A DNA stretch of 19,732 nucleotides from an uncultured Ideonella sp. (GCA_946479475.1 CAMLGG010000077.1:1-19732), one strand, 5' to 3'; positions 8,704 through 18,320 are shown, counted from the stretch's first letter. Notes: generated by a model not told the origin, from the letters alone. Translations and numbers: made by a program.

Positions 8704-9255
8704 ATGAGCAACAACGACGCCAACCAAGCCTCACCCATCCCCGAATCCACCCAGCCCGATGCCACCGCGCCGAGCCCCAACGGCGCCGATGCGACCGCTT
8801 CGCCCGAAGCGCAGCTGGCTCAGGTGAAAGAGCAGTTGAAGGACGCACAGGACGCCTTCCTGCGCGCCAAGGCCGAGACCGAGAACGTCCGCCGCCGGGC
8901 CGAAGAAGAGGTCAGCAAGGCCCGCAAGTTCGCGGTCGACTCCTTCGCCGAGAGCCTGCTGCCCGTCAAGGACAGCCTCGAAGCCGCCATTGCCCTGCCC
9001 GACGCCCCGGTCGAGAAGGTGCTGGAGGGCGTGCACGCCACCCTGCGCCAGCTGGCCCAGGCGCTCGAGCGCAACAAGGTCCTCGAGATCAACCCGCCTG
9101 CCGGCACGAAGTTCGACCCGCATCAGCACCAGGCCATCAGCATGGTGCCGGCCGAGCAGGAGGCCAATACGGTCGTGGCCGTGCTGCAGAAGGGCTACCT
9201 GATCGCCGAGCGCGTGCTGCGCCCGGCCCTGGTCACGGTCGCCGCGCCCAAGTGA
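8704..9255 (+). CDS. grpE: Nucleotide exchange factor GrpE
   Basis: GrpE is a dimer that releases ADP from DnaK and so resets the chaperone cycle. The 183-residue product has a disordered, Asn/Ser/Pro-rich N-terminus (about 1-38). A long coiled-coil helix follows ([30 protein letters not shown] onward, in heptads), then a C-terminal beta domain containing [14 protein letters not shown] and [21 protein letters not shown], the GrpE signature. Length is typical. The frame is open further upstream, but this ATG sits downstream of the sigma-32 promoter and the upstream codons are atypical. No Shine-Dalgarno is visible. It lies 74 bases before dnaK on the same strand. Confidence 0.97.
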   Translation: MSNNDANQASPIPESTQPDATAPSPNGADATASPEAQLAQVKEQLKDAQDAFLRAKAETENVRRRAEEEVSKARKFAVDSFAESLLPVKDSLEAAIALPDAPVEKVLEGVHATLRQLAQALERNKVLEINPPAGTKFDPHQHQAISMVPAEQEANTVVAVLQKGYLIAERVLRPALVTVAAPK

Positions 9256-9265
9256 GCCCGGAGCC

Positions 9266-9293
9266 CTTGAAGCCAGCGCACTGATCCACACAT
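9266..9293 (+). promoter_or_regulatory. Possible second, weaker sigma-32 promoter before dnaK
   Basis: CTTGAA (9266-9271), a 14-base spacer and CCACACAT (9286-9293) repeat the geometry of the grpE promoter, with two mismatches to the RpoH -10 consensus. It would start transcription about 30 bases before the dnaK ATG, upstream of its Shine-Dalgarno. The match is suggestive only. Confidence 0.3.
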
Positions 9294-9329
9294 CGACACC
9301 AGACCCCCCGGAATCATCAGGAGAAAGAC

Positions 9330-11270
<1,941 letters not shown>

Positions 11271-11272
11271 GC

Positions 11273-11342
11273 CGTCAGGCGTCGCCTGACGTCCTGTCTC
11301 GCCGAGTTCGAGCGTCAGGCCAGCCTGACGCTCGACTCGGCG
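11273..11342 (+). promoter_or_regulatory. Two tandem strong hairpins in the dnaK-dnaJ spacer
   Basis: Hairpin 1 is CGTCAGGC (11273-11280), loop GTC, GCCTGACG (11284-11291), a perfect 8-bp stem three bases after the dnaK stop region. Hairpin 2 has arms 11300-11320 and 11323-11342: 20 paired bases with one bulged T and a two-base CA loop. Both contain the same core, GCGTCAGGC or CGTCAGGC against its complement, so arms of one hairpin can also pair with the other. No T-run follows. A role in partial termination, mRNA processing or 3'-end protection of dnaK is likely but inferred. Confidence 0.7.
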
Positions 11343-11373
11343 GCTGCGTTTCAGCACCCTCAGCTATCAACTC

Positions 11374-12534
11374 ATGGCAAAGCGTGACTACTACGAAGTC
11401 CTGGGCGTGGCCAAGAACGCCTCCGAGGACGACATCAAGAAGGCCTACCGCAAGCTGGCCATGAAGTACCACCCTGACCGCAACCAGGGTGACGGCGCGA
11501 AGGGCGCCGAAGAGAAGTTCAAGGAGGCCAAGGAGGCGTACGAGATGCTGTCGGACGCGCAAAAGCGCGCGGCCTACGATCAGTACGGCCACGCCGGCGT
11601 GGATCCGAACGCCGGTGGCTTCCGTGGCGGCCCGGGCCCCGAGGGTTTCGGCGGCTTCGCCGAGGCCTTCGGCGACATCTTCGGCGACATCTTCGGCGGC
11701 GCGGGCGGCGCCGCCGGCGGTCGTCGCGGCGGTGGCGGCGGGCAGAAGGTCTATCGCGGCAACGACCTGTCCTACGCGATGGAGATCACCCTGGAGGAAG
11801 CGGCACTCGGAAAGGAGAGCCAGATCCGCATCCCGAGTTGGGAGAACTGCGAGACCTGCGGCGGCTCGGGGGCCAAGCCCGGCACCAAGGCCAAGACCTG
11901 CACCACCTGCAACGGCGGCGGCACGGTGCACATGCGCCAAGGCTTCTTCTCGATCCAGCAGACCTGTCCGCATTGCCACGGCACCGGCAAGATCATCCCC
12001 GAGCCCTGCCCCACCTGCGACGGCGCAGGCCGGATCAAGAAGCAGAAGACGCTCGAGGTCAAGATCCCGGCCGGCATCAACGAGGGCATGCGCATCCGCT
12101 CGGCCGGCAACGGCGAGCCGGGCACCAACGGCGGGCCGCCGGGCGACCTGTACATCGAGATCCGGATCAAGCAGCACGACATCTTCGAGCGTGATGGCGA
12201 TGACCTGCACTGCACCGTGCCGGTCGGGCTGGTGACGGCGGCGCTGGGCGGCAGCGTCGAGGTGCCGACCCTGACGAGCAAGGTCGAGATCGAGATCCCC
12301 GAAGGCACCCAGCACGGCAAGACCTTCCGCCTGCGCGGCAAGGGCATCAAGGGCATCCGCTCCAGCTACCCCGGCGACCTGTACTGCCACATCACGGTGG
12401 AGACGCCGGTCAAGCTCACCGAACACCAGAAGAAGCTGCTGAAGGAACTGGACGAATCGCTCAAGAAGGGCGGCGACCGGCACTCGCCCAACGCCAAGAG
12501 CTGGACCGACCGGGTCAAGGACCTGTTCAAGTAA
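11374..12534 (+). CDS. dnaJ: Chaperone DnaJ (Hsp40)
   Basis: DnaJ delivers substrates to DnaK and stimulates its ATPase. The 386-residue product is a class A J-protein. The J domain occupies about 1-70, with the essential HPD at 33-35. A Gly/Phe-rich region (about 75-125) includes [10 protein letters not shown]. Four CxxCxGxG zinc motifs follow (Cys159/162, 176/179, 198/201, 212/215), then the C-terminal substrate domains and a lysine-rich end. All eight zinc cysteines are present. No Shine-Dalgarno is visible before this ATG; the spacer holds two strong hairpins, so initiation or message abundance may differ from dnaK. Confidence 0.98.
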   Translation: MAKRDYYEVLGVAKNASEDDIKKAYRKLAMKYHPDRNQGDGAKGAEEKFKEAKEAYEMLSDAQKRAAYDQYGHAGVDPNAGGFRGGPGPEGFGGFAEAFGDIFGDIFGGAGGAAGGRRGGGGGQKVYRGNDLSYAMEITLEEAALGKESQIRIPSWENCETCGGSGAKPGTKAKTCTTCNGGGTVHMRQGFFSIQQTCPHCHGTGKIIPEPCPTCDGAGRIKKQKTLEVKIPAGINEGMRIRSAGNGEPGTNGGPPGDLYIEIRIKQHDIFERDGDDLHCTVPVGLVTAALGGSVEVPTLTSKVEIEIPEGTQHGKTFRLRGKGIKGIRSSYPGDLYCHITVETPVKLTEHQKKLLKELDESLKKGGDRHSPNAKSWTDRVKDLFK

Positions 12535-12554
12535 TCCCTACAGGCGGCCGATAT

Positions 12555-12600
12555 GGCCAGGGAAGCCCCCCGGCGATCCACCGGGGCCCCTCTCTGGCTG
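12555..12600 (+). terminator. Hairpin after dnaJ, probable terminator
   Basis: An inner stem CCCCGG (12568-12573) pairs with CCGGGG (12581-12586) around a seven-base loop. An outer stem GCCAG (12556-12560) pairs with CTGGC (12594-12598). It lies 20-60 bases past the dnaJ stop. Only a mixed TCTCT tract is nearby rather than a T-run, so termination efficiency is uncertain. The remainder of the 151-base gap to the next gene shows no other supported element. Confidence 0.5.
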
Positions 12601-12685
12601 TCGTCTCCGGCTGCATGCTGTACTGCCCATCGCCACGCCCCGTTGAGCCTGAGCCGGTCTTGCCCGAAGGCCGAAAGGTGCAGCC

Positions 12686-14371
12686 GTGAGCCGGGCCGAC
12701 CACGATTTCAGCCAGTGCAAGGCGCTGATCATCGACGGTCACCCGACCTCGCGCAGCATCCTGGCCGCCCAGTTGCGCGACCTCGGCGTCGGCACGGTGG
12801 TGCAAGCCAGCCGGATCGCGGACGCCCGCAAGCAGCTCGAGTCGCGAGAGTTCGACGTGGTGCTTTGCGAGCAACACTTCCAGGACGGCAATGCTTCCGG
12901 CCAGTCCCTGCTCGACGACCTGCGCCGCGCGCAGCTGCTGCCCTTCTCGACCGTCTTCGTGATGGTGACCGGCGAAGCGAGCTACACCGCCGTCGCCGAA
13001 GCCGCCGAATCCGCGCTCGACAGCTACCTCCTCAAGCCCTTTGCGGCCACCTCGCTGGCCGAGCGGCTGCTGGAGGCGCGCAAGCGCAAGCGCGTCCTGC
13101 GCGACATCTTCACCGCAGTGGAAACGGGTGATTTCGACCAGGCCGCGAGGCTGTGCCTGGTTCGCTTCCAGGCCCGGGCACCCTACTGGCTCTACGCGGC
13201 GCGCATCGGGGCAGAGCTGCTGCTGCGGCTGGGCCAGCACGATGCCGCGCAGCAGCTCTTCCAGGCTGTGATCGACGCCCAGGCGCTGCCTTGGGCGCGT
13301 CTCGGCATTGCCAGATCACAGCTCGAAGGCGGCAAGCTCCAGCAGGCCCGTCGCACGCTGGAAGTGCTGATCTCGGACGACCCGAGCCACGCCGACGCGT
13401 ATGACGTGATGGGGCGCGTGCACGTCGAGCAGGGCTCGCTGGCCGATGCGCTGGAGACCTACCGAATGGCCACGCAGCTCACGCCCGGCTCGATCGAGCG
13501 GCTGCAACGGCAAGGCATGCTGGCCTTCTACTGCGGTGAGCATGCGGAAGCTCGTCGCGCCCTCGAGCGCGCCGCAACCATCGGCATCACCTCGAAGCAG
13601 TTCGACCTGCAGTCCATGGTGCTGCTGGCCTTCGCGCGCTTCCGCGACAAGGACGGCAAAGGGCTGCAACGCTGCGCCGACAACGTTCGCCACGTGCTTG
13701 AGCGCAACGCTTCCAGCGCGCGCCTGCGACGCTTCGGACGCCTGATCGACGTGTTGATCCTCATGCTGGGGCGGCAGGTGGCTCGCGCGCTGGAGGAGCT
13801 GCGCGACATGGCGCAGGAAGTGCGCCAGCCGGGCTTCGACATAGAGGCCGCTCTCAACCTGATCAGCCTGCTGTCCGAGCTGGCCGCCGCCGAGCTCCAG
13901 CTGGAAGAGGCAAGCCGCTGGGTCGACGCGATCGCCTTGCGCTTTTGCGTTTCGAAGAGCTTTTCAGAGCTGCTGGCCAAGGCCGCCGGCGCCCATCCGC
14001 CCTACGCCGAGCAAGCCCGGGCTGCCCATGCCAAGGTCACTGCGCTGGCCGAGTCGGCGATGAACCACAGCCTGAACGGGGAACCTCGCGCGGCCGCCAA
14101 GGCCTTGCTTGCCCACGGCGCGCAGACGCAGAACACCAAGTTGGTGGACATGGCGCGCATGGTGCTGCAGCGGCATGCGGAGAAGATCGACGATGCCGCC
14201 GACCTTCATGCGATGGCAGATGAACTGCACGCCAAGCTTGCCAGCGCCGGCATGCCGGGCTTCGGTTCGGGCCAGCGGCAATCCGGAGGCGTCGCCTTGC
14301 GCGCGAGCACACCGCCCGCCCCTGCCGCGGCCGGCACCGAAGCGCCGCCGGCCGCGTTGCCCGCGGCCTAG
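12686..14371 (+). CDS. Degenerate receiver domain fused to TPR repeats
   Basis: A 561-residue cytoplasmic protein. Residues about 10-135 form a CheY-like receiver: Asp17 (LIIDGHPTSR), Thr95 (MVTGEAS) and Lys117 (LLKPFAA) are in place. The phospho-acceptor position is Glu62 (FDVVLCEQHFQDG), exactly 45 residues after Asp17 as in CheY Asp12 to Asp57, and the second pocket acid is Gly18. Residues about 140-330 hold TPR-type helices, the clearest being YDVMGRVHVEQGSLADALETY. The rest is mostly helical, with an Ala/Pro-rich C-terminus. No DNA-binding or enzymatic output domain is seen. The GTG start has AAAGGTG five bases upstream. The architecture resembles Vibrio VieB and similar receiver-TPR proteins. 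A protein-protein regulator that does not need phosphorylation is inferred. Confidence 0.85.
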   Translation: MSRADHDFSQCKALIIDGHPTSRSILAAQLRDLGVGTVVQASRIADARKQLESREFDVVLCEQHFQDGNASGQSLLDDLRRAQLLPFSTVFVMVTGEASYTAVAEAAESALDSYLLKPFAATSLAERLLEARKRKRVLRDIFTAVETGDFDQAARLCLVRFQARAPYWLYAARIGAELLLRLGQHDAAQQLFQAVIDAQALPWARLGIARSQLEGGKLQQARRTLEVLISDDPSHADAYDVMGRVHVEQGSLADALETYRMATQLTPGSIERLQRQGMLAFYCGEHAEARRALERAATIGITSKQFDLQSMVLLAFARFRDKDGKGLQRCADNVRHVLERNASSARLRRFGRLIDVLILMLGRQVARALEELRDMAQEVRQPGFDIEAALNLISLLSELAAAELQLEEASRWVDAIALRFCVSKSFSELLAKAAGAHPPYAEQARAAHAKVTALAESAMNHSLNGEPRAAAKALLAHGAQTQNTKLVDMARMVLQRHAEKIDDAADLHAMADELHAKLASAGMPGFGSGQRQSGGVALRASTPPAPAAAGTEAPPAALPAA

Positions 14372-15471
14372 AACAGGCTCTGCTGAACCGGCGCATCGCC
14401 CGACTCTTTCGCGCCTGGCCGCTGCGGCCTTTCGAAGCGCGTGAGGTCCAGCGAGATCCGCTCCTCGTTCAGGCCCAGGCGCGCCACGGCCTTGTCGAAG
14501 CGCTGGCGGACAAGCTGGGCCCAGATCCCTTCGCCGCTCATGCGCTTGCCGTAGCGCGAGTCGTAATCCTTGCCTCCTCGCATCTCCCTCAGCCGGGCCA
14601 TCACCCGCTTGGCCCGATCGGGAAAATGAACTTCCAGCCACTGCTGGAACAGTGGGTTCACCTCCCATGGCAGGCGAAGGACGATGCTGAACGCATGCTT
14701 TGCGCCTGCCTGCGCAGCTGCCTCGAGGATGCGCTCCATCTCCGGCTCGTTGATGAACGGGATGACCGGCGAGACGCTGACGCCTACGGGGATGCCCGCC
14801 GACGCCAGCCTCTCGACTGTCTTCAGTCTCCTTTCGGGGTGGGCGGCGCGCGGCTCGAGGATGCGCGCCAGCCCGGAATCGAGCGTGGTGATCGAGACGT
14901 AAGCCGCCGCCATGCGCTCGCCGGCCATCGGCGCGATGAGGTCGATGTCTCGCTCGATGCCTGAAGACTTGGTGATGACGGAAAAAGCGTGCTTGAACTC
15001 GCTGAGCACCTGGATCACCGAGCGGGTGATCTTGAGCCTCCTCTCCGCCGGCTGGTACGCGTCCGTCGCGGAGCCGATGTTGAGCATGAGGGGCTCGTAG
15101 CTCGGGCTCATCAGGGTGGCGCGCAACCGTTCTGCCGCATTCAGCTTGGCAAAGATGCGGGTCTCGAAGTCGATGCCCGGCGACAGGTTGAAGTAGCTGT
15201 GCGTCGGCCGCGCGAAGCAGTAGATGCAACCGTGCTCGCAGCCGCGGTAGGGGTTGATCGAGAGATCGAAGTTGACGTCCGGCGAGTCGTTGCCGTTGAG
15301 GATGGACTTGACCCGCTGCTCGAAGACCTGCGTGGCGGGAGGCAGGGCCTCCTCGCTCGCCTGCTGGTCGAGGGTGCCCCAGCCGTCGTCGAAGCTCTCG
15401 TGGCGCTCGATCGTGAAGCGGTGCTCAATGGCCCAGCCCGTGCCGCGCCCCTTGGGTGGCACGACGAGCAT
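14368..15471 (-). CDS. Radical SAM protein, PA0069 family (SplB-like)
   Basis: A radical S-adenosylmethionine enzyme of the PA0069 family, distantly related to spore photoproduct lyase; its reaction is not established. The CxxxCxxC cluster motif is in YRGCEHGCIYCFARPTH. Family motifs KGRG near the N-terminus, FDLSINPYRGCEHGC, and SVSPVIPFINEPEMERIL follow. I chose the ATG giving MLVVPPKGRG (367 residues), since GGAG lies six bases upstream and the predicted promoter would start transcription about 54 bases before it. An ATG at 15525 would give 385 residues, but it overlaps the LexA box, has no Shine-Dalgarno, and its extra codons (AGT, CGT, CTT) are rare here. The stop overlaps the convergent receiver-TPR stop through a shared CTAG. 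Confidence 0.88.
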   Translation of the reverse strand: MLVVPPKGRGTGWAIEHRFTIERHESFDDGWGTLDQQASEEALPPATQVFEQRVKSILNGNDSPDVNFDLSINPYRGCEHGCIYCFARPTHSYFNLSPGIDFETRIFAKLNAAERLRATLMSPSYEPLMLNIGSATDAYQPAERRLKITRSVIQVLSEFKHAFSVITKSSGIERDIDLIAPMAGERMAAAYVSITTLDSGLARILEPRAAHPERRLKTVERLASAGIPVGVSVSPVIPFINEPEMERILEAAAQAGAKHAFSIVLRLPWEVNPLFQQWLEVHFPDRAKRVMARLREMRGGKDYDSRYGKRMSGEGIWAQLVRQRFDKAVARLGLNEERISLDLTRFERPQRPGAKESGDAPVQQSLF

Positions 15472-15524
15472 GGGCTGCTCCGCGCATTCCGGCGCGGGGC
15501 GCTGCAGGGGAAGACGACTTGGCA

Positions 15525-15573
15525 TACTGTGAATATATACAGTATCCAGCCATTGGCCAACACCCCGCCGCTG
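15525..15573 (-). promoter_or_regulatory. LexA (SOS) box overlapping a sigma-70 promoter of the radical SAM gene
   Basis: CTGT (15527-15530), eight bases, ACAG (15539-15542) is a perfect CTGT-N8-ACAG LexA site, extended to TACTGT...ACAGTA at 15525-15544. On the minus strand TTGGCC, 17 bases, TATATT forms a good promoter whose -10 lies inside the box, so LexA binding would block polymerase. The start of transcription would fall around 15525. This predicts DNA-damage induction of the radical SAM gene independently of dnaB upstream. Confidence 0.85.
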
Positions 15574-15587
15574 CGAGGTCGTCGCGG

Positions 15588-17003
15588 TCAGTATTCCTGC
15601 GAGTAGGCGTCCGGCGCGAGGTTGTCGAACTTGGTGTTCTGCTTGATGAAGGCGAGCTTCACCGTGCCGACCGGCCCGTTACGCTGCTTGCCGATGATGA
15701 TCTCGGCCACGCCCGGTTCCTTCGACTCCTTGTTGTAGTACTCGTCGCGGTAGATGAACATGATCACGTCCGCGTCCTGCTCGATGGCACCCGATTCGCG
15801 CAGGTCGCTCATCATCGGCCGCTTGTCCGTGCGGGTCTCCACCGAGCGGTTGAGCTGAGACAACGCAATCACCGGGCAGTGCAGCTCCTTCGCCAAGGCC
15901 TTCAGGCCGCGCGAGATCTCGCTGATCTCGGTGGCGCGGTTCTCGCCGCTGGAGCTGCTGGTGCCGCTCATCAGCTGCAGGTAGTCGATCACGATCAGGC
16001 CCAGCTTGCCGCACTGGCGAGCCTGACGACGCGAACGGGCACGAAGCTCCGCGGGGTTCAGTGCGGGCGTCTCGTCGATGAAGATCGACGCTTTCGACAG
16101 CTTGTCCACCGCTTCGGTGAGGCGGCCCCAGTCGTCATCGCGCAGGCGTCCGGTGCGAAGGCCCGACTGGTCGATGCGGCCGAGCGAACCCACCATCCGC
16201 AACGCAAGCTGCGAGGCGCCCATTTCCATCGAGAACACCACCACCGGAAGGCCCTCGTTCACGGCCACGTTCTCGGCGATGTTCAGCGCGAAGGCGGTCT
16301 TGCCCATCGAAGGGCGGGCCGCCAGGATGATGAGGTCGCCGCCCTGCAAACCAGCGGTCATCCGATCCATGTCGAAGAAGCCGGTACGCACGCCGGTGAC
16401 ATCCTCGGCTCCGTTCTCGGCGAGCTCCGTCACTCGGTCGATCAGCTCCATCACCAGCTGATCCATGCTCTGGAAGCCCTGCTTCGTGCGCTGGCCCTCC
16501 TCGCCGATCTTGAAGATCTTGCCCTCAGCCTCGTCGAGGATCTGGGAAACCTGCCGGCCCTGCGGGTTGAAGGCCGCGGTCGCGATCTCGTCACTTGCCG
16601 CGATCAGCTTGCGCAGGATCGCTCGCTCGCGAACGATCTCGGCATACCGGCGCAGGTTGGCCGCGCTCGGAACGCTCTGCGCCAGGGCGTTGAGGTAGGC
16701 CAGGCCGCCGCACTCCTCCGCCTTGCCGAGCGACTGCAACTGCTCGAAGACGGTGATCACGTCGGCGGGCTTGGTCGCGCTGATCAGCCCCCCGATGGCG
16801 CCGAAGATCAGCCGGTGCTCGTAGCGGTAGAAGTCCGTCTCGTTGAGCACGTCGGCGGCCCGGTCCCAGGCGCCGTTGTCGAGCAGCAGGCCGCCCAGCA
16901 CGCTCTGTTCGGCCTCGATGGAGTGCGGCGGCACCCTGAGCTTCGCGACTTCGTCGTCGCGCGGCTGGGCGCGGGGGTCGTGGGCGTCGAAGATCGAGGA
17001 CAT
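15588..17003 (-). CDS. dnaB: Replicative DNA helicase DnaB
   Basis: DnaB is the hexameric helicase that unwinds DNA at the replication fork and recruits primase. The 471-residue product has the N-terminal collar domain (about 20-125: PPHSIEAEQSVLGGLLLDN, ERAILRKLI) and a linker. The RecA-like motor has Walker A ARPSMGKTAFALN, Walker B LIVIDYLQLM, and the later SQLNRSVETR and DLRESGAIEQDADVI motifs. No intein is present. The ATG at 17003 has AGGA seven bases upstream; a TTG one codon earlier is unnecessary. It follows rplI on the same strand, separated by a terminator, in the usual betaproteobacterial order with priB nearby. Confidence 0.98.
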   Translation of the reverse strand: MSSIFDAHDPRAQPRDDEVAKLRVPPHSIEAEQSVLGGLLLDNGAWDRAADVLNETDFYRYEHRLIFGAIGGLISATKPADVITVFEQLQSLGKAEECGGLAYLNALAQSVPSAANLRRYAEIVRERAILRKLIAASDEIATAAFNPQGRQVSQILDEAEGKIFKIGEEGQRTKQGFQSMDQLVMELIDRVTELAENGAEDVTGVRTGFFDMDRMTAGLQGGDLIILAARPSMGKTAFALNIAENVAVNEGLPVVVFSMEMGASQLALRMVGSLGRIDQSGLRTGRLRDDDWGRLTEAVDKLSKASIFIDETPALNPAELRARSRRQARQCGKLGLIVIDYLQLMSGTSSSSGENRATEISEISRGLKALAKELHCPVIALSQLNRSVETRTDKRPMMSDLRESGAIEQDADVIMFIYRDEYYNKESKEPGVAEIIIGKQRNGPVGTVKLAFIKQNTKFDNLAPDAYSQEY

Positions 17004-17078
17004 CAATCGATCCTATGAAGCAAGGAACTGACCGCGATAGGGACAACTGCTGAGCCCCGGCGGCGTCGAGTTGGCACG

Positions 17079-17114
17079 CTGTGGGCAACTCTGTGCACAT
17101 CCCTGTGGGCAGTG
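17079..17114. repeat. Three tandem 12-bp CTGTG units upstream of dnaB
   Basis: CTGTGGGCAACT, CTGTGCACATCC and CTGTGGGCAGTG follow each other with no gap (17079-17090, 17091-17102, 17103-17114). Read on the minus strand they give TTGCCCACA, ATGTGCACA and CTGCCCACA, which resemble the DnaA box TTATNCACA with two or three mismatches each. They lie 76-111 bases before the dnaB start. No clear -35/-10 pair is visible in this 190-base gap. Confidence 0.5.
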
Positions 17115-17141
17115 TCCTTGAACCGGTGAATAACGGACTGC

Positions 17142-17172
17142 CGAAATGAAAGAGGCCGGCAAAGCCGGCCTC
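17142..17172 (-). terminator. Intrinsic terminator after rplI
   Basis: GAGGCCGGC (17152-17160), loop AAA, GCCGGCCTC (17164-17172) is a perfect 9-bp stem. On the minus strand it is followed by TTTCATTT, 22 bases past the rplI stop. It ends the rpsF-priB-rpsR-rplI transcript and implies that dnaB has its own promoter. Confidence 0.85.
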
Positions 17173-17193
17173 CTGGTGTGGCGAAGCTATCGA

Positions 17194-17646
17194 TCAGTCG
17201 GTTTCGCCGACCACCTTCACGGTGATTTCCACCACGACGTCGGTGTGGGCCGCGACGCTGACGGGGAACTCGCCGACGGACTTCAGCGGGCCGTTGGGCA
17301 GGCGAACCTGTGCCTTGGCGACCTGGAAGCCGGACTTGCCGAGCGCTTCGGCGATGTCACCGTTGGTGACCGAGCCGAAGAGGCGGCCGTCGACGCCGGC
17401 CTTCTGGCTGATCGTGACCGTCAGGCCGGCCAGCTTCTCGCCGACCGCTTGGGCGGCAGACAGCTTCTCGGCAGCAACCTTCTCGAGCTCGGCACGGCGG
17501 GCCTGGAATTCCTGGATCGCGGCCTCGGTGGCGCGGCGGGCGCGCTTGGTCGGGATCAGGAAGTTGCGAGCGAAGCCGTCCTTGACCTTGACGATGTCGC
17601 CGAGGTTGCCCAGGTTGGCCACCTTGTCCAGCAGAATGACTTGCAT
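17194..17646 (-). CDS. rplI: Large-subunit ribosomal protein L9 (bL9)
   Basis: bL9 binds 23S rRNA near the L1 stalk and helps keep reading frame. The 150-residue product has the N-terminal RNA-binding domain with [19 protein letters not shown] and the [13 protein letters not shown] signature, a long connecting helix (about 40-75), and the C-terminal domain ending [14 protein letters not shown]. Length is normal. A TGAGGAG Shine-Dalgarno overlaps the rpsR stop, so translation is coupled. It is the last gene before a strong terminator. Confidence 0.99.
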   Translation of the reverse strand: MQVILLDKVANLGNLGDIVKVKDGFARNFLIPTKRARRATEAAIQEFQARRAELEKVAAEKLSAAQAVGEKLAGLTVTISQKAGVDGRLFGSVTNGDIAEALGKSGFQVAKAQVRLPNGPLKSVGEFPVSVAAHTDVVVEITVKVVGETD

Positions 17647-17657
17647 GGGTGGGCTCC

Positions 17658-17942
17658 TCAGACCTTGTGTTGATCGCTGTACGGCAGCATCGCCAGGAAG
17701 CGCGAGCGCTTGATGGCGGTGGTCAGCTGGCGCTGGAAGAAGGCGCGCGTCCCGGTCAGGCGGGCCGGCGTGATCTTGCCGTTCTCACCGATGAAGTCGC
17801 GCAGCAGGTCGACGTCCTTGTAGTCGATCGACTCGACGCCGGTCACGGTGAAGCGGCAGAACTTCTTGCGACGGAACAGCAGCGACTGCTGGTTGCGCTT
17901 AGGACGGCGATCCTTGGAAAAACGGGACTTGGGCGGGGGCAT
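17658..17942 (-). CDS. rpsR: Small-subunit ribosomal protein S18 (bS18)
   Basis: bS18 binds the 16S platform together with S6. The 94-residue product is basic, with a lysine/arginine-rich N-terminal extension ([18 protein letters not shown]) typical of betaproteobacteria. The conserved core is [27 protein letters not shown], followed by [24 protein letters not shown] lies five bases before the ATG. It sits between priB and rplI. The 56-base gap to priB upstream shows no other feature. Confidence 0.99.
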   Translation of the reverse strand: MPPPKSRFSKDRRPKRNQQSLLFRRKKFCRFTVTGVESIDYKDVDLLRDFIGENGKITPARLTGTRAFFQRQLTTAIKRSRFLAMLPYSDQHKV

Positions 17943-17998
17943 GATGACCTCTGTAAATGTCTATCCGGTGTTTGAACAGGTGCTTCGGGTCCGTCGCT

Positions 17999-18283
17999 TC
18001 AGGTTTCGAGCTCGGTCACGTGGAACACGAGGCCCTTGCCGTTGCGCGAGGCGGCCAGGAATCCGGCGAACTGTGCCGGGCTTCCGAGCGCCAGGGCCGC
18101 GGCGGGCCGCGTGATCGCCCCGATCGCCACCGCCTTGAGCTGCATCGCAACCTGGCGGGGCTGGCCGTCTTCGGTCACCTGGGACTGGTGCTTGAGCACC
18201 AGGTCCAGGGCCGGGAGACCGGCCGGGGTGTAACGCATCGCGCCTCGCTCGACCACCTCGGCTGCCAGGATGAGCCGGTTCAC
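17999..18283 (-). CDS. priB: Primosomal replication protein PriB
   Basis: PriB is a small OB-fold dimer that binds single-stranded DNA and PriA during restart of collapsed forks. The 94-residue product has an SSB-like start (NRLILAAEVVERGAMRYTPAGLPALDLVLKH cut here as N- and C-halves of the first strands), the central VAMQLKAVAIG strand, and the typical end LVFHVTELE. It starts at GTG with GAGGTG five bases upstream. Position between rpsF and rpsR is diagnostic and supports the call despite low sequence conservation in this family. Confidence 0.95.
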   Translation of the reverse strand: MNRLILAAEVVERGAMRYTPAGLPALDLVLKHQSQVTEDGQPRQVAMQLKAVAIGAITRPAAALALGSPAQFAGFLAASRNGKGLVFHVTELET

Positions 18284-18320
18284 GGCTTCACCTCGGCCCG
18301 GGGCGACGAACCTTCAGGCT

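Noticed and set aside
6684..8848. Long minus-strand frames opposite the kinase and hslR
   Set aside because: Composition typical of antisense frames in GC-rich DNA, and they cut across several well-supported plus-strand genes.
12686..13045. Receiver domain as a normal phosphorylatable response regulator
   Set aside because: The acceptor position is Glu and one pocket acid is Gly, so ordinary phosphotransfer is unlikely.
15588..17003. Possible intein in DnaB
   Set aside because: The length is 471 residues and the Walker A region is uninterrupted.
15456..17018. A 520-codon plus-strand frame opposite dnaB
   Set aside because: Shadow of dnaB; His/Val/Leu/Gly-rich translation without family motifs, and it crosses the LexA-box promoter.
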